Notes: a model not told the origin generated them from the sequence alone. Counted from the first letter of the stretch, positions 7,897 through 17,279 are shown. The stretch is 64,000 nucleotides of DNA from Sediminibacterium roseum (GCF_009939005.1 NZ_JAACJS010000015.1:1676325-1740324); one strand, 5' to 3'. Numbers and translations: made by a program.

Positions 7897-9471
7897 CTAG
7901 TGCGGAGATGCCGCGAAACCGGGTTCAATAAAATTGATGGTTTGCACCTGTATGTTTTTATTGAGCGCATTGGTTTTGTATTCCTGTATCAGTTCAACAA
8001 CATCGTATGCGATCGATTTTGAATTGCTGCAATCGATCACCACTTTTGAATTGTTTGGAATTTTATCCAGCGCATTCATAACGCTCGCCTTATTAAAGAA
8101 CGAAACTTCTTCCGCGAGTACGATGTGGTGTTGCTCCTGCCCGTCTTGTGTAGTAACCACATCTTTCATATGATGCGAGTTCCGGAAGCTGTGACGGAGT
8201 GTATAGAAGATCCCGAAAAGTATACCTACCGTAATTCCTTTCAACAGGTCCGTTGCCAGAATGGCCACAACCGTTGCAGTGAACGGCACAAACTGTTCCC
8301 ACCCGAGTTTGTACATCTGTTTGAAGAGGGATGGCTTGGCAAGTTTGTATCCCACCATCAACAGGATGGCGGCAAGGCTCGCCAGCGGTATCATGTTCAG
8401 CACACCAGCGATGGAGATGGCGCTGATGAGCAGGAAGAAACCATGCATAACCGCCGACATTTTTGTTTTTGCACCAAAGGTGATGTTGGCCGAACTGCGA
8501 ACGATCACCTGTGTGATAGGAAGTCCACCGATCAAACCCGAGATGATGTTTCCAAGTCCCTGGGCTTTTAATTCGCGGTTGGTTGGCGTGATCCTTTTCA
8601 GCGGGTCAAGTTTGTCTGTTGCTTCTACACTCAGCAATGTTTCAAGGCTTCCCACAATGGCGATCACAAACGCCACCTGGTACACGGCCGGGTTTGTAAA
8701 CTGCGTGAAATCAGGAAAAGTGAATTGGCCGAAGAAATCCGCAACGCTCCCGGGAACGGGAAGCTTCACCACCTGGTCGGGCTTCAGCGAAAAATTGAGC
8801 GTGCCGTTCTGAAAAAGATAATTCATCAGTATACCAAGTCCCACAACAACGATCGGTCCCTGTAAGATCTGGAAGAACCTGTGTTTTTTGGAGAGCACTT
8901 TATCCCAGAAGATCAAGATGGCAAGGGAGATCGCCGCAATCAAAACAGCGCCCGGCGTTACAAACTCCCAGGCTTTGCCTATGGCAGAAAAAGTATTTTC
9001 CCCGTTTGCCTGGAAAAATTCATCATCGCCTTCAATGTCTTTGTCCCAGCCCAATGCATGCGGTATCTGTTTTAAAATGATGAGCAAACCGATACCTGTA
9101 AGCATGCCCTTGATCACAGAAGAAGGGAAAAAGTACCCTATGAAACCCGCTTTTAAAAAGCCGAGCGCCATTTGTATTGCGCCGGATAAAACAACAGCGA
9201 GTAAAAAAGTTTTGTAATCGCCGCCGAATGTTACATTGATCGCTCCCAGAACAATCACTGCTAAACCCGCTGCGGGGCCGCTTACACCAAGCCTGGATCC
9301 GCTTGCTGCGCCTACTACTATTCCGCCGATGATGCCTGCAATGATCCCTGAAAACAATGGGGCGCCCGATGCAAGGGCGATGCCGAGGCACAATGGCAAC
9401 GCAACAAAAAATACCACGATGCTCGCGGGCAGATCGCTTTTTATTTCTTTGAAAAGATGATTTGATTTCAT
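7897..9471 (-). CDS. SulP-family anion transporter with STAS domain, probable bicarbonate carrier
   Basis: 524 residues from ATG at 9471, with about 10-12 hydrophobic segments and a SulP N-terminus (DLPASIVVFFVALPLCLGIA, GIIGGIVVG). The C-terminal 90 or so residues form a STAS-like domain (HHIVLAEEVSFFNKA, KVVIDCSNSKSI), whose conserved Ser is in that last segment. SulP proteins move sulfate, bicarbonate, chloride or dicarboxylates. Flanking by two beta-carbonic anhydrases suggests bicarbonate, as in BicA-type carriers; this is inferred from context only. The 359 bp upstream hold several hairpins. An upstream start at 9498 is possible but lacks support. Confidence 0.9.
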   Translation of the reverse strand: MKSNHLFKEIKSDLPASIVVFFVALPLCLGIALASGAPLFSGIIAGIIGGIVVGAASGSRLGVSGPAAGLAVIVLGAINVTFGGDYKTFLLAVVLSGAIQMALGFLKAGFIGYFFPSSVIKGMLTGIGLLIILKQIPHALGWDKDIEGDDEFFQANGENTFSAIGKAWEFVTPGAVLIAAISLAILIFWDKVLSKKHRFFQILQGPIVVVGLGILMNYLFQNGTLNFSLKPDQVVKLPVPGSVADFFGQFTFPDFTQFTNPAVYQVAFVIAIVGSLETLLSVEATDKLDPLKRITPTNRELKAQGLGNIISGLIGGLPITQVIVRSSANITFGAKTKMSAVMHGFFLLISAISIAGVLNMIPLASLAAILLMVGYKLAKPSLFKQMYKLGWEQFVPFTATVVAILATDLLKGITVGILFGIFYTLRHSFRNSHHMKDVVTTQDGQEQHHIVLAEEVSFFNKASVMNALDKIPNNSKVVIDCSNSKSIAYDVVELIQEYKTNALNKNIQVQTINFIEPGFAASPH

Positions 9472-9830
9472 TTTAGTTTTTAGTTTTTCACCCGGCATCC
9501 GGCAAACAGCCGCGCCTGGCGTCTTCGTGTTTTTTTAAACGTTTGTTGTTGATATTATTCAAAGTGCAGAAACCATCTCCGGCAGGGAATCCCCGAAAGA
9601 GGATTCCCTGGTCCAAGTAACTACTAAGAACCTTGGACGGGAGAGGTTGGACTAGAAAGTCCGTATCCACACGAAGTCTGTACATTCCACTACGGCACAC
9701 GAAGGGAATAAGAAGTTTGAAAGGCGCGGAATATTTTATCTCTTTTGTGGAGAAACAATTTTTTTATTCGTGCCGGACATTGCGCTTTATCAAACAACCT
9801 TACCGTTTCATGTGCACCGATGCTTACGGT
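9472..9830 (-). promoter_or_regulatory. Hairpin-rich leader region between the SulP gene and the second carbonic anhydrase
   Basis: This 359-bp gap has no convincing gene. In the minus-strand RNA, three hairpins follow one another: 5 bp (9658-9662 with 9649-9653, loop TTCT), 7 bp (9632-9638 with 9611-9617, 14-nt loop) and a perfect 9-bp stem (9601-9609 with 9584-9592, 8-nt loop). The last two are one base apart. They end 113 nt before the SulP start codon. I do not recognise a known riboswitch. It may be a regulatory leader of the SulP gene or a terminator region for the gene upstream; no long T-run follows the hairpins. Confidence 0.4.
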
Positions 9831-10475
9831 TTAGTTTACAACAGGGTCCATTACGTAAAACTTGGGCAGTTCGCTTTTGTCTGAAACAGAAACTTTCAGG
9901 TCGTTGAGAACACCGTTCGCGATATCGTATACCAGTCCGTGAACCGCGAGTTGTTTGCCGCTGCTCCATGCATTCTGGATGATGGTTGTTTTGGTAAGGT
10001 TGAAAACCTGTTCGATCACATTCAATTCAACAAGACGCGCCGCTCTTTTATCAACGTCCCTGATCGAATCCATTTCACGCTGGTGAAGGCGGTACACATC
10101 CTTGATGTTGCGCAGCCAGTTGTCAACCAGCCCGTTTGGTTTGTTGCCCAGCGCCGCCATCACACCGCCACAACCGTAGTGGCCGCAAACGATCACATCT
10201 GTTACGCCCAATACATTTACAGCATAGTCTACCACGCTGAGCATGCTCAGGTCCGTATGCACAACCATATTGGCAATGTTGCGGTGCACGAATATTTCGC
10301 CCGGCAATGTTCCGGTGATCTCGTTGGCAGGCACACGGCTGTCGGAGCAACCGATCCACAATACAGGCGGTTTTTGTCCTTTGGAAAGTTTTTCAAAAAA
10401 CCCCGGATCCATTTCCAGCATGTCTTCTACCCATTTCCTGTTTCCGTCAAAAAGCTTTTCATATGTCGATTTCAT
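9831..10475 (-). CDS. Beta-carbonic anhydrase (second of two)
   Basis: 214 residues, closely related to the enzyme at 7070-7705. Zinc ligands are C43 (IGCSDSRVPANE), H99 and C102 (CGHYGCGGV), with the D45/R47 dyad. ATG at 10475 is chosen because it aligns with the sister protein's start; the open 16-codon extension before it has no family similarity. It interconverts CO2 and bicarbonate. It is the upstream gene of the CA-SulP-CA cluster, and the two paralogues differ mainly in the C-terminal 30 residues. They probably arose by duplication. Confidence 0.95.
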   Translation of the reverse strand: MKSTYEKLFDGNRKWVEDMLEMDPGFFEKLSKGQKPPVLWIGCSDSRVPANEITGTLPGEIFVHRNIANMVVHTDLSMLSVVDYAVNVLGVTDVIVCGHYGCGGVMAALGNKPNGLVDNWLRNIKDVYRLHQREMDSIRDVDKRAARLVELNVIEQVFNLTKTTIIQNAWSSGKQLAVHGLVYDIANGVLNDLKVSVSDKSELPKFYVMDPVVN

Positions 10476-10691
10476 ATACTGATAATTTATGGCACTGCAT
10501 TGATACACGTATGCGCATTGCACACGGCATCGTTACAGTACATCATTGAATAAATTTTGTAAAGGAGGATTATTTCACGGGCATTACATACGCAGTGTTC
10601 AATGCATGAACATGCGGAGGCACATGGATGATGCATCACGCTAACGCGATGGCACAATTAAACATGTAACAAATGGTAATGTCCGATGGAA

Positions 10692-11054
10692 TTAAGCCTG
10701 GTCGGGTGGAGGTGTTTCCAGGTCGCCGTAAAATGCGACATAAGTAGCGTAGTGCTCTATATGGTACTTGATAGAAAGCTCTGTGGTAAAATGGTCCGTA
10801 TGATTTGAATCGTGCAGGTACTCTTCGGAAAAAGAATTTGAGTTGCCTGGCGTCTTTTCTTCGGTGGTGTTGGTGAGCGGGTTGTCAGACTCTTCGTCCT
10901 GCGTAGTCTGCTGTGTCTTTGATGTTTTCTCCTGCGTGATCTGTTGTGCGGAGTAAACAATTGGTAAGCTGATGGTAAGCCATGCGAGCGCCAGCATCAT
11001 AAAGATGCAGGAAATATAACGGGCCGTAAGGTCTTTTTTGCGCCGTGCTCTCAT
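10692..11054 (-). CDS. Small single-TM protein, unknown function
   Basis: 120 residues from the ATG at 11054. A basic N-terminus (MRARRKKDLTARY) precedes one hydrophobic segment at about 14-33, so the N-terminus is cytoplasmic and the rest periplasmic or surface-exposed. A Gln/Thr/Glu/Ser-rich low-complexity linker (about 40-80) leads to a His/Tyr-rich C-terminal segment (YHIEHYATYVAFYGDLETPPPDQA in part). I do not recognise the family. The open extension to 11171 is less likely. It sits between the second carbonic anhydrase (217 bp away) and fabG and has no visible partner. Confidence 0.6.
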   Translation of the reverse strand: MRARRKKDLTARYISCIFMMLALAWLTISLPIVYSAQQITQEKTSKTQQTTQDEESDNPLTNTTEEKTPGNSNSFSEEYLHDSNHTDHFTTELSIKYHIEHYATYVAFYGDLETPPPDQA

Positions 11055-11232
11055 TTGCGTGAAGATAGTTTTTTCAGTCCGTCCATCCAAATCTACTTGA
11101 TTGATAGGGTGAACGAACGCAAAAATAAGTGGATTGATTATTTGAAATGCAAGTAAACAAATCTTTAACAATTGCCTCGCCTGCGCGCAAAACCCTGCTG
11201 CTGGAGAAATGAGGCGGGACTGTGTTACGGTT

Positions 11233-11267
11233 AAAAAAGAGCCGTCAACTTTCGGTCGACGGCTTAA
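11233..11267 (-). terminator. Rho-independent terminator after fabG
   Basis: On the minus strand a stem of about 10 bp with one mismatch (11255-11264 with 11240-11249), loop of 5 nt, is followed by TTTTTT (plus-strand A6 at 11233-11238). It lies about 40 bp after the fabG stop. Confidence 0.75.
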
Positions 11268-11307
11268 GGAAAATATTAAAAAGGATTATGGCCAAATAAG
11301 TGCAGGC

Positions 11308-12063
11308 TTAAATATTCAGCCCCCCGCAAACGCTCAATACCTGGCCCGTAACATACGACGACATGTCGCTGGCAAGGAACAACGTGGTATCGGCGATCTC
11401 TTCTGCTTTACCAAAACGGCCAAGCGGAATTTTTTTGAGGAACTCGGTTGCGCCATCGCCGTCTTTCAAATAATGTGTCATGTCTGTTTCAACAAACCCG
11501 GGAGCAATCGCATTGCAACGGATGTTGCGGCTGCCCAGCTCGAGCGCCACTGATTTTGAAAAACCGATGATCCCGGCTTTGCTCGCTGCATAACTGCTTT
11601 GCCCCGCATTGCCGCGCACGCCAACAATCGAACTCATGTTGATGATGCTCCCCCTCTTTGCTTTCATCATGGGCCTGATCACCTGCTTGGTCATGTTGAA
11701 AATGCTTTTGAGGTTGATGTCCATCACTTCATCCCACTGCTCTGGCGTGAGGCGGAGGAGGAGATTATCTTTAGAGATGCCGGCGTTGTTAACGCATACA
11801 TCTATTTTACCAAATTCTTTCAGCACATCGTTTACAAATGTTTCGCACTCTTCAAAAATACCGGCGTTGCTTTTGTACGCTTTGGCTTTTACACCGAGCT
11901 GCTGTAGCTGCGCTTCCAGTGCCGTTGCTTTTTCGGCGCTGCTTTCGCTCACATAGGTAAAGGCAACATCGCTGCCATGTTCCGCCAGTTTTAAAGCGAT
12001 GGCTGCGCCGATCCCACGGGCGGCACCGGTTACAATGGATACTTTTCCTGCAAGTAATTTCAT
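11308..12063 (-). CDS. fabG: 3-oxoacyl-ACP reductase
   Basis: 251 residues. It reduces 3-oxoacyl-ACP with NADPH in fatty-acid elongation. Motifs are TGAARGIG at about 12-19, NNAGIS near 91, the catalytic Ser in INMSSIVGVRGN, and Tyr/Lys in YAASKAG; these last, plus APGFVETDM and GQVLSVCGGL(N), are FabG-specific in style. The gene is not next to acpP, fabD or fabH here. A perfect -7 box lies 16 bp upstream of the start and a terminator follows, so it is probably a single-gene unit. Other SDRs are possible but this match is close. Confidence 0.9.
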   Translation of the reverse strand: MKLLAGKVSIVTGAARGIGAAIALKLAEHGSDVAFTYVSESSAEKATALEAQLQQLGVKAKAYKSNAGIFEECETFVNDVLKEFGKIDVCVNNAGISKDNLLLRLTPEQWDEVMDINLKSIFNMTKQVIRPMMKAKRGSIINMSSIVGVRGNAGQSSYAASKAGIIGFSKSVALELGSRNIRCNAIAPGFVETDMTHYLKDGDGATEFLKKIPLGRFGKAEEIADTTLFLASDMSSYVTGQVLSVCGGLNI

Positions 12064-12079
12064 GTGTGTGGTTTTGTTG

Positions 12080-12087
12080 CAAATGTA
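12080..12087 (-). promoter_or_regulatory. Bacteroidota -7 box before fabG
   Basis: On the minus strand TACATTTG, a perfect TAnnTTTG, followed by C. It is 16 bp upstream of the fabG ATG. Just upstream is an imperfect palindrome of TAGC/GCTA units (12087-12106). Confidence 0.55.
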
Positions 12088-12116
12088 GCTGTTAGCCGTT
12101 AGCTATCGGCAACAAG

Positions 12117-13220
12117 TCATTGGCTTTTTTTCTCAAAATCGTATAAATGCGACTGATAAATGGCCGATGAAACAACAAGCAGCAAAAGGGCCAAACCGAT
12201 GCCCGGATCATACAACAACACAAAAAACAAAACCGCCCAGGTTGCAAATACGGTCTTGTAGTAAGACTCCATGTCTGTGTCTTTCATCAATAACAAAGCA
12301 TGAAAAAAAGCAAGTATGGAAATGGAAAGCAGCATTACCTGGGGAACATCTGCGGCTTGAAAATGAACCGGGAAGCCCTTCCACATAAAAACGAATTCGG
12401 GGAGAAGAAGTACAAAATACTGCAGCCACATCATACCCAGCCGCCGCAGGAAAGCTACGGGCAGGTTTTTGATGAACACGAGCCGCTCCTCTTCGAACGC
12501 CCTGATCTGCGCAACAATGGCCGCATGCGCCACCGCTACCACAGACATGATCAGCAACAACGGGCGCAGATCCGGCCTGTCGGGTTCGTATAAACCGATG
12601 AATGCATACAGCAGCAGGAAAGAGAAGATCTTTGTTACAAGCAGCATCTGCTTTCTCTCATCCAGGATAAACCAAAGCGACAATGAAAAAAACGGCCGGG
12701 GCACCGGTATGCGCGGGAGGCGAATGCGGATGCCGGTATTTTTTTTCCGCAGACAGGAAAAGTACACCCAGGCAGCGCCAATGATCATCAGCAGGTTTGA
12801 TACAGCAATCGCGGCCATCGAAACAAAATATTTTTCTTTGGCCGCCACAGCCGCTACCGAAACGGCGTATACCAGCACGGGCAGGTACACCATTGCGTGT
12901 ACATAAAGCATATAGAGAAACTGCCGCCCATCCGGCAACCTGTTGAGTACAGCTAAAAAATGTTGCCGAGGATTATTGAGCTGGTTGGTGATGTAGTTCA
13001 CACATTTCAATGTATACAACAACCAGATCACAACAACACAGGCAAGAAAAACAGGACTCTGCACCATGCCGTGCATCAGGGAAAGATGATAGCTGATGAG
13101 TTGTCCGCCGCTCACCACACCAAACAAAACAAAAAACCAGAAAAGAAAGAATCCCGCATTGATCTTATAAAAATGATTGACGAGTACGCGTTGCAATATG
13201 GACAATACAATTTTATTCAT
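12117..13220 (-). CDS. ABC exporter membrane protein (unrecognised permease type)
   Basis: 367 residues with about eight to ten hydrophobic segments. The N-terminal 35 residues are amphipathic (MNKIVLSILQRVLVNHFYKIN), then TM segments appear around 23-45, 55-70 and so on. It has no motif I recognise, but the ATG overlaps the last 8 bases of the ATP-binding protein gene upstream, so the two are co-translated and surely form one transporter. This is the arrangement of ABC-2-type exporters. The substrate is unknown. Confidence 0.75.
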   Translation of the reverse strand: MNKIVLSILQRVLVNHFYKINAGFFLFWFFVLFGVVSGGQLISYHLSLMHGMVQSPVFLACVVVIWLLYTLKCVNYITNQLNNPRQHFLAVLNRLPDGRQFLYMLYVHAMVYLPVLVYAVSVAAVAAKEKYFVSMAAIAVSNLLMIIGAAWVYFSCLRKKNTGIRIRLPRIPVPRPFFSLSLWFILDERKQMLLVTKIFSFLLLYAFIGLYEPDRPDLRPLLLIMSVVAVAHAAIVAQIRAFEEERLVFIKNLPVAFLRRLGMMWLQYFVLLLPEFVFMWKGFPVHFQAADVPQVMLLSISILAFFHALLLMKDTDMESYYKTVFATWAVLFFVLLYDPGIGLALLLLVVSSAIYQSHLYDFEKKSQ

Positions 13221-13848
13221 GCCCGATCAGTATCGTTTTGTTGGCAGCGATCATGGGTATCGTTGGCATCAATGCATCGTGCTGGAAAGGCTGGTGGGAT
13301 GTAATGATGAACGAGGTATTTCTTTCCGCATGCAGGTCGTTGATGAGCTTGCAGATCACGGCAACGGCTTCTTTGTCTACGGTGATCAGCGGTTCATCGA
13401 GCAAGATCCATTCGGCGTTACCGATGAAGGCAAGCACCAGGCTCAGTTTCTTCAGCATACCGCTTGAGTAAGTGCCAACGGGCCTTTGACAGGCGTCTAA
13501 AATATGCAATTGCTCAAGCAGCTGCAGTGCATCTTTTTCAGCTGCCTTTTTCGTTTTGCAGTATAGATTCACCATGTCTTTTCCGGTAAGAAACTGCGGG
13601 TACAAAGGTTCCGCCTCTGCATAGTTTACTTTTTGTAAAAACGAAACACGGTTTCGTTTGATGCTCGTTCCATCCAGTAAAATATCGCCGTTGAAAGGAT
13701 GAAGTCCCCCGATCATTTTCAGGAAACTTGTTTTGCCCGATCCGTTCTCTCCTTTCAACCAATACACGCCGCTGGGAATGGATAAAGAGGGAATATCCAT
13801 CGCCAGGAAATCTCCGTAAAATTTTTGTACGGTGTTGAATTGAAGCAT
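13213..13848 (-). CDS. ABC transporter ATP-binding protein
   Basis: 211 residues. Walker A KGENGSGKTSFLK is at about residues 34-45, the signature is the variant YSSGMLKKLSLVLAF (SSGM instead of LSGG), Walker B is WILLDEPLITVD, and the H-loop is TSHQPF. It is short and lacks a C-terminal extension, typical of ABC-2-type exporter ATPases. It is followed by an overlapping gene for a multi-TM protein (12117-13220), its likely permease. The transported substrate cannot be inferred. Confidence 0.88.
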   Translation of the reverse strand: MLQFNTVQKFYGDFLAMDIPSLSIPSGVYWLKGENGSGKTSFLKMIGGLHPFNGDILLDGTSIKRNRVSFLQKVNYAEAEPLYPQFLTGKDMVNLYCKTKKAAEKDALQLLEQLHILDACQRPVGTYSSGMLKKLSLVLAFIGNAEWILLDEPLITVDKEAVAVICKLINDLHAERNTSFIITSHQPFQHDALMPTIPMIAANKTILIGHE

Positions 13849-13963
13849 GCGACTAAGTTAGGCGTTTGAACGCAACCGTTAAAAGTGATCCGTTGTTTTA
13901 TAGAAGCCTTAACGCATGCACCGTGTTGCAGGCACAAATCCAAACTCCTTATCTTAGTATTGA

Positions 13964-15217
13964 ATGAAAAATACAAAGAACATCCTGCTGACCGCATTTT
14001 TGCTGGAGACGCTTTGTGTTACCTATGCATTGCACCTGCCATGGCTGGTTGCAGTGGCAAGCGTGGTACATACGCTTGCGGGTTTTGCGATCTCGTATGT
14101 ATTGCTGTTCACCAAACCCGGAAATGAAAACAACACGGGCCGTATTTTTGATTTCAAAACAACGGCCAACCGCTATCGCTGGGTCATCCTCATCGCAGCA
14201 TTGGTGGCCATGTGTTACGCCGGCGCAAAAACAATGGCGGAAGAGCCGCCCGACTACCGTTCTGCAGACATGCTCCCCATCATACAGGTCATGTGCCAGC
14301 GGTTTTTAGCAGGCCACTGGTTGCAGGTTTACGCACCCATACAGGAGATCTGGAACGGAACGGTTCCCATCTACCTGCCGGCCATGTGGCTGCCTTTCAG
14401 CTTGCCCGAATTTTTACGGGTAGACCTGCGCTGGCTCACCGTACTGTTGTTTTTTATTGTGCTGGGATGCTTCCTGTGGCGCGTGTCGTTCAGGCAAAAA
14501 ACGAGTTGGCTCGTTTTTTTATGCGGGTTCCTTCTTTTCTGTTTTTTGTTTACTGATGAGAAACCCGGACTGGTTGCCTACACCGAAGAAGGCATCGTGG
14601 TGTTTTATTACGTGCTGCTTACGATGGTACTGCTTCGAAATAAGGAAAACATATGGTTGCTCGGGATCTGCACATCGCTTTGCGTTCTGAGCAGGTATGC
14701 ATTGATCGGCTGGTTGCCGGCGATGCTTCTTTATTTTGCCTGGAGAAAAGAGTGGAAGAACCTGTTGCGTTTTACGTTCACGGGGTTGGCTTGTTTTTTA
14801 TTGCTGGTACTGCTTCCTTTCGGAACGGCTGTTGTTCATTCGATGATGGGATTACCCGGCGCCTACATAGCATTTACCGCACGCGTCTGGAACGATTCTC
14901 CCGAAGTTTTTTCAACGGGCCCCGGGCTTGCAAAGTTTTTCGGGCCGGGTAAAATAGAAACGCTGCATTACCTGTTGATCGTGCTTACCTTCTGCCTGCC
15001 ATTACTGGCAATGATTTCAGGGCTTCTTGCGCGGAAGAAATACAAAGTTCCTGATCGCAATCTACCCATCGCGGTCTTCAAATTGAGCCTGGTGGTTTTT
15101 TATTGTTTTATTGATGTGCCTTACCTGTATTTGTTTTACACTTCTTCGTTCGTGAGTTTGATCGCGGTTGCATCGTTTGTGCAGCGATCTTCCGGTACGG
15201 CGGACCCTCGCCCCTGA
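13964..15217 (+). CDS. Multi-pass membrane protein, possible GT-C-type glycosyltransferase
   Basis: 417 residues with about ten to twelve hydrophobic segments. Between TM2 and TM4 there is a loop region with DYRSADMLPIIQVMCQRFLAG and a TM-adjacent segment VYAPIQEIWNGTVPIYLPAMWLPF, which resembles the luminal region of polyprenol-dependent GT-C enzymes, but no diagnostic motif is certain. It is a hypothetical membrane protein with glycosyltransferase as the most plausible guess. The stop lies 13 bp from the convergent paaZ stop. It is preceded by a 115-bp gap and stands alone. Confidence 0.6.
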   Translation: MKNTKNILLTAFLLETLCVTYALHLPWLVAVASVVHTLAGFAISYVLLFTKPGNENNTGRIFDFKTTANRYRWVILIAALVAMCYAGAKTMAEEPPDYRSADMLPIIQVMCQRFLAGHWLQVYAPIQEIWNGTVPIYLPAMWLPFSLPEFLRVDLRWLTVLLFFIVLGCFLWRVSFRQKTSWLVFLCGFLLFCFLFTDEKPGLVAYTEEGIVVFYYVLLTMVLLRNKENIWLLGICTSLCVLSRYALIGWLPAMLLYFAWRKEWKNLLRFTFTGLACFLLLVLLPFGTAVVHSMMGLPGAYIAFTARVWNDSPEVFSTGPGLAKFFGPGKIETLHYLLIVLTFCLPLLAMISGLLARKKYKVPDRNLPIAVFKLSLVVFYCFIDVPYLYLFYTSSFVSLIAVASFVQRSSGTADPRP

Positions 15218-15230
15218 CGCGGCCGTTTTG

Positions 15231-17279
15231 TTACGCGTCTTTTTTCTGCACCATTGTAAGAATAGTGGCCACACCAACCGTTTCATCTGTTTCATCAAAG
15301 ATCTCCACCAGCCATTTTACGATACCGCGTGGAATATCGGTGTCGAGTTTCTGTTCCTGTCCTATTTTTTCCTTGCATGAAAAACGGATATAGATCTCTG
15401 CGCCCGGATATACCGGTTTTGTAAAACGAAGTTCATCGATGCCATAATTCAGCAGTACCGGGTTCTTCTCGTAACTGTCAACAAACAATCCCGCCGCTGC
15501 GCTCATTATAAAATAGCCGTGCGCCACCTGGCGCTCAAACATGGTGCCTTCAAAATTGGTGCTGGTGAGATGGGCGTAGAAATGATCGCCGCTCAGGTCG
15601 GCAAACCGGTTGATGTCTTCTGATGTGATCAATCTTTTTTCTGTTACCAACTGGTCTCCGATCTCCAGTTCCTCAAAATATTTTTTAAACGGATGTTTAC
15701 CGTCTTTCTTTCCAGTGGCGCCCGGCTGGTAAACATTGCTCACCGCGGTGATCATATCGGGCGAACCCTGGATGGCCACCCGTTGCATATAATGTTTTAC
15801 CCCACGCAGGCCGCCCATTTCTTCGCCACCGCCCGCACGGCCAGGGCCGCCATGCACCAGCAAAGGAAGCGGTGAGCCATGGCCCGTACTTTCTTTGGCG
15901 CACTGATCGTTCAGTATCAGGATACGGCCATGGTACATACCTGCGCCAAGCACATATTCTTTGGCGATGGATGGGTCTGCCGTAACGATGGAGCTCACCA
16001 GTGAGCCTTTCCCTTTTTTTGCAAGCGCTATGGCGTCTGCTGTGGACCGGTAAGGCATGAGCGTTGATACAGGGCCGAACGCTTCTACTTCATGCGCCTC
16101 GGTTGTGTTGAAGGGATCATGGTTGAGCAAGAGCAGCGGGCTCATAAAAGCCCCTTTGCGTGCGTCGGCATCAATTACTTCAACACTGTCGAGCGAGCCG
16201 TAAATGATTTGCGATGATGCGAGCAGTTTCTGTACCTGTTCTTTTACTTCCGTCCTTTGCGATTCGCCGGCGAGCGATCCCATGCGCACTTTTTCATTGA
16301 GCGGGTTGCCGATGGTTGTTTGCGCAAGGGCCTTGCCCAATGCGATCTGTACGTCTTCGATCTTGTTTTCCGGAACAAAGATCCTCCTGATGGCGGTACA
16401 TTTCTGCCCACATTTGGTGGTCATTTCTTTGCGCACCTCTTTGATAAAAAGATCCCACTCGGGCATACCGGGAACCACATCCTGGCCCAATACGATGCAG
16501 TTGAGCGAATCTGCTTCCATGGTAAAGGGCACGTTCTCTTCCAGGATGCGCTTGCCTGATTTGAGCATCAGGCCCGTTGAAGCGGATCCTGTAAACGTAA
16601 CCACGTCCTGCGAGGTTACATGATCGAGCATATCCCCTGCGCTCCCGCAAAGCAGCTGCAGCGCGCCGTTGGGTAGAATGCCCGATGCGGCTATCTTTTT
16701 TACAACTGCTTCGCTTAAAAAGGAAGTAACGCTTGCCGGCTTCACCACAGCCGGAACACCGGCGAGTAAATTCACTGCAATCTTTTCAAGCATGCCCCAT
16801 ACCGGGAAATTGAATGCATTGATGTGCACCGCCACGCCCTCTTTCGGGATAAGCAGGTGGTGTCCCATAAAAGTATTCGCTTTGCCAAGCGGGTGGTTTT
16901 CTCCATCCAGGCAATACGGCGTATCCGGGAATTTCCTGCGTAGCGATGCGTAGGAAAAAAGGTTGCCGATGCCGCCTTCAATGTCTACCCAGCTGTCTGC
17001 TTTTGTTGCACCGGTCTGGTAACTGATCTTATAAAATTCTTCGAGATGCTCCCGCAAATAAAGTGCGAGCGCACGAAGCATTACACCGCGTTCGTGAAAA
17101 CTCATGTTGCGCAAGGCGGGGTTTCCTTTTTCTCTTGCGTATTGCAGGATGGCGGCAAAGTCGAGCCCCTTTGTAGAAGCCGTTGCGATCGCTTCGCCGG
17201 TAACTGCGTTGTAGAGCGATTGCCCTTCGCCATCACCTTTGATCCATTTGCCGAGGATATAATTTTCTAGAGCGGGCAT
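15231..17279 (-). CDS. paaZ: PaaZ: bifunctional aldehyde dehydrogenase / enoyl-CoA hydratase
   Basis: 682 residues. The N-terminal aldehyde dehydrogenase domain (about 1-525) has FTGSASTG and the catalytic Cys in CGQKCTAIRRIF, plus VEAFGPVSTL; the C-terminal MaoC-like hydratase domain (about 540-680) has the hot-dog signature FADLSGDHFYAH. This two-domain layout matches PaaZ, which opens the oxepin-CoA ring and oxidises the resulting semialdehyde in phenylacetate degradation. The other paa genes are not in this window. The gene follows a DinB-like gene by 100 bp on the same strand. Assignment to the family is firm; the pathway in this organism is inferred. Confidence 0.92.
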   Translation of the reverse strand: MPALENYILGKWIKGDGEGQSLYNAVTGEAIATASTKGLDFAAILQYAREKGNPALRNMSFHERGVMLRALALYLREHLEEFYKISYQTGATKADSWVDIEGGIGNLFSYASLRRKFPDTPYCLDGENHPLGKANTFMGHHLLIPKEGVAVHINAFNFPVWGMLEKIAVNLLAGVPAVVKPASVTSFLSEAVVKKIAASGILPNGALQLLCGSAGDMLDHVTSQDVVTFTGSASTGLMLKSGKRILEENVPFTMEADSLNCIVLGQDVVPGMPEWDLFIKEVRKEMTTKCGQKCTAIRRIFVPENKIEDVQIALGKALAQTTIGNPLNEKVRMGSLAGESQRTEVKEQVQKLLASSQIIYGSLDSVEVIDADARKGAFMSPLLLLNHDPFNTTEAHEVEAFGPVSTLMPYRSTADAIALAKKGKGSLVSSIVTADPSIAKEYVLGAGMYHGRILILNDQCAKESTGHGSPLPLLVHGGPGRAGGGEEMGGLRGVKHYMQRVAIQGSPDMITAVSNVYQPGATGKKDGKHPFKKYFEELEIGDQLVTEKRLITSEDINRFADLSGDHFYAHLTSTNFEGTMFERQVAHGYFIMSAAAGLFVDSYEKNPVLLNYGIDELRFTKPVYPGAEIYIRFSCKEKIGQEQKLDTDIPRGIVKWLVEIFDETDETVGVATILTMVQKKDA

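Noticed and set aside
9831..10475. Pseudogene or duplicate of the first carbonic anhydrase
   Set aside because: All zinc ligands and the dyad are intact, and the sequences differ throughout, so both look functional.
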